Assembly: GCF_028698005.1 (NCBI RefSeq)
Contig: NZ_JAQVEJ010000003.1
Span: 5,006 to 44,069 of the forward strand
Direction of reading: 5' to 3'
Length of the DNA: 39,064 nucleotides
Origin: Hydrogenophaga sp.
GTDB taxonomy: Bacteria > Pseudomonadota > Gammaproteobacteria > Burkholderiales > Burkholderiaceae_C
Shown piece after piece: positions 30,853-36,700 of the stretch (positions within the stretch are counted from its first letter, which is position 1; each line of letters starts with the position of its first letter). Made by a program: the position numbers and the translations under genes. The notes under the pieces were generated by a model that saw nothing but the letters and a program-made list of their open reading frames with translations, was not told the origin of the DNA and did not search any database.

Positions 30853-32118
30853 TCAGGCAGCCTGGCGCAGCCCCTGGCTCAGGGCCGCGCGCAGACCCTG
30901 ATCGATGATGTCGAGCCCATGTGCGAGCTCGTCTTCCCGGATGGTCAGACTGGGCAGCAGCTTGAGCACCTGGTCTTCGATGCCGGCGGTTTCAATCACC
31001 AGACCGCGCTCGAAGCAGGCCTGCGAGATGCGGGACGCCAGCGACGTGTCTGCAAACTCGACGCCGTGGATCAGGCCTCTGCCGCGCACGCTGCCTTCGA
31101 CACCGTGCTGGTGCAGCATGCGTTCAAGATGCGTCTGCACCAGGGCGCACTTGCGATCGACTGCCTCCTGCAGTCCGGTATCGCGCCAGTACCCCAGCGC
31201 CGCCGTGGCCGTGACAAAGGCGGGGCAGTTCCCGCGGAAGGTGCCGTTGTGCTCGCCGGGTGCCCATTGGTCCAGATCGGGCCGGATCAGCACCAGCGCC
31301 AGTGGCAGGCCGTAGCCCGAGAGTGATTTGGACAGCGTGACGATGTCCGGCACGATGCCGGCTTCCTCGAAGCTGAAGAAGTGCCCCGTGCGTCCGCAGC
31401 CCACCTGGATGTCGTCGACGATGAGCACGATGCCGTGGCGTTGCGTGACCTCGCGCAGCCGGCGCAGCCAGTCGGCACTGGCGACGTTGACGCCACCCTC
31501 GGCCTGCACGGTTTCGACGATCACGGCAGCCGGCAGCTCGGTGCCGCTGCCGTTGTCCAGCAGCACGGACTCCAGGTAGTCCAGCGTGTCCGTGTTCTCG
31601 CCCATGTAGCCATCGAACGGCATGAAGGCCGCGTGGGTCAGCGGAATGCCGGCGCCGGCGCGCTTGAAGCCGTTGCCGGTGACCGACAGCGAGCCCAGCG
31701 ACATGCCGTGGAAGGCGTTGGTGAAGCTCACCACCGTTTCACGGCCGGTGACCTTGCGGGCCAGCTTCAGGGCCGCTTCGACGGCATTGGTGCCGGTGGG
31801 GCCGGGAAACTGCAGCTTGTAGGTCAGTTGGCGCGGTGCGAGGATGGTTTGCTGGAAGCCCTCGATGAAGGCGGCCTTGGCCTCGCTGTACATGTCCAGC
31901 GTGTGCGTGATGCCGTCGCGCATCAGGTAAGCCAGCAGGGCCTGCTTGAGGCGATCGGGATTGTGGCCGTAGTTCAGCACGCCGGCACCGCTGAAGAAAT
32001 CCAGGTAGCGGCGGCCGTTGGTGTCGGTCATCCAGGCGCCTTTGGCCGATGCGAACACCGTCGGAAAGCTGCGGCAATAGCCACGCACCTCTGATTCGTG
32101 CTGTTCGAAAATATTCAT
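30853..32118 (-). CDS. ectB: Diaminobutyrate-2-oxoglutarate transaminase EctB
   Basis: A 421-residue class III PLP aminotransferase that makes L-2,4-diaminobutyrate from aspartate semialdehyde with glutamate as donor. Features are YLDFFSGAGVLNYGHN, PGPTGTNAVEAALKLARK, the Asp of IVDDIQVGCGRTG that contacts PLP, and PLP-Lys264 in TLSKSLSGYG. The frame is open upstream, but the start MNIFEQHESEVRGYCR at 32118 is canonical and is preceded by AGGAGAGGAG, the strongest Shine-Dalgarno sequence in the operon. The gap from ectA is 76 bp. Confidence 0.95.
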   Translation of the reverse strand: MNIFEQHESEVRGYCRSFPTVFASAKGAWMTDTNGRRYLDFFSGAGVLNYGHNPDRLKQALLAYLMRDGITHTLDMYSEAKAAFIEGFQQTILAPRQLTYKLQFPGPTGTNAVEAALKLARKVTGRETVVSFTNAFHGMSLGSLSVTGNGFKRAGAGIPLTHAAFMPFDGYMGENTDTLDYLESVLLDNGSGTELPAAVIVETVQAEGGVNVASADWLRRLREVTQRHGIVLIVDDIQVGCGRTGHFFSFEEAGIVPDIVTLSKSLSGYGLPLALVLIRPDLDQWAPGEHNGTFRGNCPAFVTATAALGYWRDTGLQEAVDRKCALVQTHLERMLHQHGVEGSVRGRGLIHGVEFADTSLASRISQACFERGLVIETAGIEDQVLKLLPSLTIREDELAHGLDIIDQGLRAALSQGLRQAA

Positions 32119-32194
32119 GAAAACTCCTCTCCTTTCTCGGGGCATGGGGACGTGCGCAGGCGTGCGGTGCACGCCGGCTCTGCGGGGCAACCCC

Positions 32195-32734
32195 TCAGCG
32201 GGGGTGACCGGGCTCGTCCCGGGGAATCGGTCCGATCCGCAGCAGCGGCTCGGCCGGGTGATCGACAGGAAACAGGTCGGGTGTGAAGTGCGGCTGCACG
32301 GCCAGAGGGGCACACAGCCGGCGGGCCAGGGCGCCGAAGAGCGCACGCGAAGCACGGTTGTCCGGATCGACCGTGGCGGTGATCCAGCGCGCATCCCGGT
32401 TGGCCGGCAGCTGGTGCCAGGCCTCAAGCATCTGCAGACCCAGCCCTTGGCCGCGGTAGGCGGGCAGTACGCCCACCTGCCACACGAAGGCCGCCTCAGG
32501 CTCGCGCGGAGACCGGTAGCCGATCACGGCGCCGGCGGGCTGGCCCTGATACCGGGCCAGCAAACAGGTGTCGCCGAAGTCGGTGGCCATCAGCAGGTAC
32601 AGGTACGGGGAGTTCAGCTCCAGTGTGCCGGTGGCCTGCACCAGGCGCCACAGCGTGGCGCCATCGGACGTACGAGCGGGTCGGAAATCGAAGGAAAGCG
32701 AAGATGCGGGTGCGCCTGTGCCTGAAAGGGTCAT
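32195..32734 (-). CDS. ectA: Diaminobutyrate acetyltransferase EctA
   Basis: About 179 residues, GNAT fold. It acetylates diaminobutyrate at the gamma amino group with acetyl-CoA. The family segments are LVQATGTLELNSPYLYLLMATDFGDTC, the acetyl-CoA loop VGVLPAYRGQGLGLQML, and ATVDPDNRASRALFGALAR. ATG 32734 is used; a GTG at 32770 would add twelve residues, and neither has a convincing ribosome-binding site. It is the first gene of the ectABCD-ehuBCDA operon. No ectR (MarR-type) gene and no dedicated aspartokinase gene adjoin it in the window. Confidence 0.92.
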   Translation of the reverse strand: MTLSGTGAPASSLSFDFRPARTSDGATLWRLVQATGTLELNSPYLYLLMATDFGDTCLLARYQGQPAGAVIGYRSPREPEAAFVWQVGVLPAYRGQGLGLQMLEAWHQLPANRDARWITATVDPDNRASRALFGALARRLCAPLAVQPHFTPDLFPVDHPAEPLLRIGPIPRDEPGHPR

Positions 32735-33157
32735 GCCATGGGTTGTTTGTGGGGAAGCGTGGCTCCGCACGAGCGGAACTGCTTCTGGCGAACGGTCATG
32801 TGCGCCGAAACGGCTTGCCGCATGACCGGTCGGCCCCTCGAAGGGGACCTACAAAAAAACTCAAGCGACCCAGCAGGCCGTTGAACGAAGCAGGCGCGAC
32901 CGGTGTCCGTAAGACGGGCCGCTGGCCTGCAGAGCCAAGTCGAAAAAATCCGCTTGGTCTTTTTTCAGTGTAACCGCATGGCATGGCCGGCGCAAGCGCG
33001 ATGGCGCCCGGTTGCCCTTGACACGTCGCAAGCCGGCCGGGCGGTGACTGCGCTAGGATGCAGGTTCCGATGCGCCGGTGGAGCGTTGTGTGCAGGGCAC
33101 CTTGCGGGGTTCGCTGGCGCGCCACCGATGCCCTAATGACTTAGCAGGAGATCGATC
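32735..33157. promoter_or_regulatory. Divergent intergenic region of the ectoine operon and the stress protein gene
   Basis: A gap of about 420 bp with no credible gene; small open frames on both strands show no family features. It must hold the promoters of ectA (leftward) and usp (rightward). CCAAG at 32935-32939 and CTTGG at 32953-32957 flank an A/T-rich core (32941-32949), an imperfect dyad that could be a regulator site. CCCCT (32834-32838) pairs with AGGGG (32842-32846), a small stem about 100 bp before ectA, next to a run of seven A (T on the ectA strand). I could not define a convincing -35/-10 pair for either direction. Confidence 0.45.
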
Positions 33158-33595
33158 ATGTTCAAGAAAATCCTCGTCCCGACCGATGGCTCCGAACTGG
33201 CCGCATCGGCCGCCACCATGGCTGCCCAGCTGGCCCAGAGCCAGGGCGCCGAAGTGGTGGGCGTGTACGTGATCGACCCGTTTCCCTACATCGGTATTGG
33301 TGATGCTTCGGCGGTTGGTCTGCAGGCCTACCTGTCCGAGGCCAAGCTGGCAGCCAGCGAGGCGCTGGATGCCATCAGCAAAGCGTGCGCGGCTGCAGGC
33401 GTGCGTTTCTCTGGCGACACCATCGAACGCAACGTGGTCTATGAAGGCATCCTCGATACCGCCAAGGCCGAGGGTTGCGACCTTATCGTCATGGCCTCGC
33501 ACGGGCGCAAGGGCGTCACGGCGCTGATCCTGGGCAGCGTCGCGCAGAAAGTGCTGACACATTCGCCGATCCCCGTGCTCATCGCCAAGGGCTGA
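33158..33595 (+). CDS. Universal stress protein, UspA family
   Basis: A 145-residue single-domain Usp. It begins FKKILVPTDGSELAASAA, with the Asp of the nucleotide pocket. It ends IVMASHGRKGVTALILGSVAQKVLTHSPIPVLIAKG, the ATP-binding loop of the family, except that the first Gly of the classical G-2x-G-9x-G-S pattern is Ala (a common variant). It binds ATP or AMP and helps survival under stress; the partner is unknown. AGGAG lies about eight bases before the start. It is divergent from the ectoine operon and shares its upstream region, so both may answer to osmotic or general stress (inference). Confidence 0.93.
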   Translation: MFKKILVPTDGSELAASAATMAAQLAQSQGAEVVGVYVIDPFPYIGIGDASAVGLQAYLSEAKLAASEALDAISKACAAAGVRFSGDTIERNVVYEGILDTAKAEGCDLIVMASHGRKGVTALILGSVAQKVLTHSPIPVLIAKG

Positions 33596-33619
33596 AGGGG
33601 CTGCCCCGGCAGAGGGCAG

Positions 33620-33644
33620 GCGCCGGCCGCCGTGCGGTCGGCGC
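33620..33644 (+). terminator. Possible terminator stem after the universal stress gene
   Basis: GCGCCGGCC (33620-33628) pairs with GGTCGGCGC (33636-33644), nine pairs including one G-T, around a seven-base loop. It lies 24 bp after the usp stop and before uvrA. No T run follows, so intrinsic termination is uncertain. Confidence 0.35.
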
Positions 33645-33730
33645 AGATCATGGGGGCATCGCGAAAGTCCCCTTCAGGGCACGACGGCGCTCCGTAGAAT
33701 GGCAGGCTGCCTGTCTGGAGCCGCTGCCCT

Positions 33731-36700
33731 ATGCCTGCTGATGTGCCACCCCCGTCCCCCGGCGCCCGCGCCCAAGATGACGCCAGCCCGCCGGTGACCG
33801 GCAAACATGCCCAGGTGGCCGGAGAAGGGGTGGGCTTCATCCGCATCCGGGGTGCCCGCCAGCACAACCTCAAGAACCTCGACCTGGACATCCGCACCGG
33901 CGAGTTGACGGTGGTGACGGGCCCGAGCGGCTCGGGCAAATCGAGCCTGGTGTTCGACACCCTGTTCGCCGAGGGTCAGCGGCGCTATGTGGAGACCTTC
34001 AGCGCCTACGCGCGCCAGTTCCTGGACCGCATGGACAAGCCGGCCGTGGACCGCGTGGAAGGGGTGCCACCGGCCATCGCGATCGACCAGACCAACCCGG
34101 TGCGCTCTTCGCGCTCCACGGTCGGCACGATGACCGAGTTGAACGATCACCTGAAGCTGCTGTTTGCGCGCGGTGCCCGGTTGTTCGACCGCGACACTGC
34201 CCTGCCGGTGCGGCACGACTCGCCCGAGACGATCTGCGCCGAGCTGCAGCGGCGGGCGGCTGAGCAGGGGGACCCCAGGCTGGTCGTGACCTTCCCGGTC
34301 GAACTGCCGGCCAGCGCCACGCCCGAGGAGGTCGAACAATGGCTCTCGGCCAGCGGCTACACGCGCGTGCAGGCCGAGCGCATTGTGCGGCGTGAGGCGC
34401 AGACCGTCGAGGCGCAGCCGGCGAAAGGCCGCAAGGCCAAGCCGGTGCCCGCGCAGGAGGTTCGTGTGCTTGATGTGGTGGCTGACCGATTCCGCCTGTC
34501 GAGCGCCGAGCCGGCGCGCGTGATGGAGGCGATCGAGGTCGGCCTCAAGCGTGGCAGCGGCAAGCTGATGGTGTACGCGCTGCGCGAGGAGGGCGAGCCC
34601 GACATCTGGCGTTTTTCGACGGGCCTGCATTGCCCCGAGAGCGACATCCGCTACGCCGACCCGGTGCCGTCGATGTTCTCGTTCAACTCGGCAGTGGGTG
34701 CCTGTGAGGCCTGCCGGGGGTTTGGCCGGGTCATCGGCGTCGATTACGGGCTGGTGATCCCGGACGAGCGACTGAGTCTGCGCAACGGGGCGGTGAAGGT
34801 GTTCCAGACGCCGGCCTGGAAGGAGTGCCAGGACGACCTGATGCGGCACGCCGAGGCGGCGGGCATTCCGCGTGATACGCCGTGGAACAAGCTGACGCCC
34901 GAGCAGCAGCACTGGGTGAAGTCCGGCTCGCCGAACTGGAACGGCAAGTGGAACCAGCAGTGGTACGGCATCGCCCGCTTCTTCGAGTACCTGGAGAGCA
35001 AGGCGTACAAGATGCACATCCGGGTGCTGCTGTCCAAGTACCGCAGTTACACCGAGTGTCCGGTGTGCGCGGGCGCACGGCTCAAGGGCGACAGCCTGCT
35101 GTGGCGCATCGGCACCAAGGCCCAGGCCGACGCCGTGCTGCCACCGGAGCGTCGCCACATGCCGCAGGGCGTGGCATGGACGCGCGCGCGGCTGGAGGCG
35201 CTGCCCGGCCTGTGCCTGCACGACCTGATGCTGATGCCGTTGTCGGATCTGCGGCGGTTTTTTGATTCGCTGACCGATTCCCTGGCACTGGCGAGGTCCG
35301 ATTCACCGGGGGGTGAGCCGTATGAGGAACCCGGCGTGAGCCCTGCCGGACCAGCGAGTCCCCAGGAGCCTGCCAGGCCCACTGGCGAACAGCAGGCCCT
35401 CAAGCTGCTGTTCGACGAAATCAACACCCGCCTGCGCTACCTCTGCGAGGTCGGCATCGGCTACCTCACGCTGGATCGCCAGAGCCGCACCCTCAGCGGC
35501 GGCGAAGTGCAGCGCATCAACCTGACCACCGCGCTCGGCACCTCGCTGGTCAACACCCTGTTCGTGCTCGACGAGCCCAGCATCGGCCTGCACCCGCGCG
35601 ACATGGCGCGCATCAACGACGCCATGCTGCGCCTGCGTGACGCCGGCAACACCCTGGTGGTGGTCGAACACGACCCGGCCGTCATGCTCGCTGCCGACCG
35701 TCTCATCGACATGGGGCCCGGCCCCGGCGAGCGCGGCGGACAGATCGTGTTCGACGGCACGCCCGCAGCCATCCGCCAGGCCGACACCCTCACCGGCGCC
35801 TACCTCGGCGCGCGCAAGCAGGTCGGCATGGGTTTCAAGCGCATGGTCACCGACAGCACGCCGCGCCTCATCCTCGAAGGCGCGCGCGAGCACAACCTGC
35901 AGCACATCGACGTCGAGATCCCGCTGCAGCGCCTGGTCGTCGTCACCGGCGTCTCGGGCTCGGGCAAGTCCACGCTGATCCAGGATGTGCTGGCGCCCGC
36001 TTTGCTGCGTCACTTCGGCAAGGCCACCGAGTCGCCAGGCGCGCACGACCGCCTGCTGGGTGCCGATCACCTGAGTGACGTGGTCTATGTCGACCAGTCA
36101 CCCATCGGCAAGACGGCACGCTCCAATCCGGTCAGCTACGTTGGCGCCTGGGATGCGATCCGTGCCCTGTTCGCCGATGCGCCGCTGGCACGCCAGCGCG
36201 GCTACACCGCCGCCAAGTTCAGCTTCAACAGCGGTGACGGGCGCTGCCCGACCTGCGGCGGATCGGGTTTCGAGCACGTCGAGATGCAGTTCCTCTCCGA
36301 TGTGTACCTGCGCTGCCCCGACTGCGACGGCAAGCGCTACCGGGCCGAGGTGCTGGAGGTGCGCATCGAGCGCGGCGGCCGCCTCATGACGGTGGCCGAG
36401 GTGCTGGCGCTGACGGTGAGCGAGGCGGCGCAACTGTTCAAGGCCGACCGAGAGGTGATCCGCGCCCTGCAGCCGATCGTGGACGTGGGGCTGGAATACG
36501 TGCGCCTGGGCCAGCCGGTGCCCACGCTGTCCGGTGGCGAGGCACAGCGCCTGAAGCTTGCGGGTTTTCTGGCCGAGGCCGCCCGCAGCGCCGCCAAGGG
36601 GCCGCGCAGCCAGCCGCTGGCGCGCAAGGGCACGCTGTTCTTGTTCGACGAGCCGACCACCGGCCTGCATTTCGACGACATCGCCAAGCTGATGCGCTCC

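Noticed and set aside
33018-33059. TTGACA at 33018 and TAGGAT at 33054 as a sigma-70 promoter for the stress protein gene
   Set aside because: The spacing is about 30 bp instead of about 17, so they cannot act together.
32796-33136. Small open frames on both strands between ectA and the stress protein gene, tested as an ectR or small-protein gene
   Set aside because: No helix-turn-helix or other family features, no ribosome-binding site, and the two strands overlap each other.
33695-33700. TAGAAT as a -10 box for uvrA, and an SOS (LexA) box nearby
   Set aside because: No acceptable -35 hexamer at 16-18 bp and no CTGT-N8-ACAG pattern was found.
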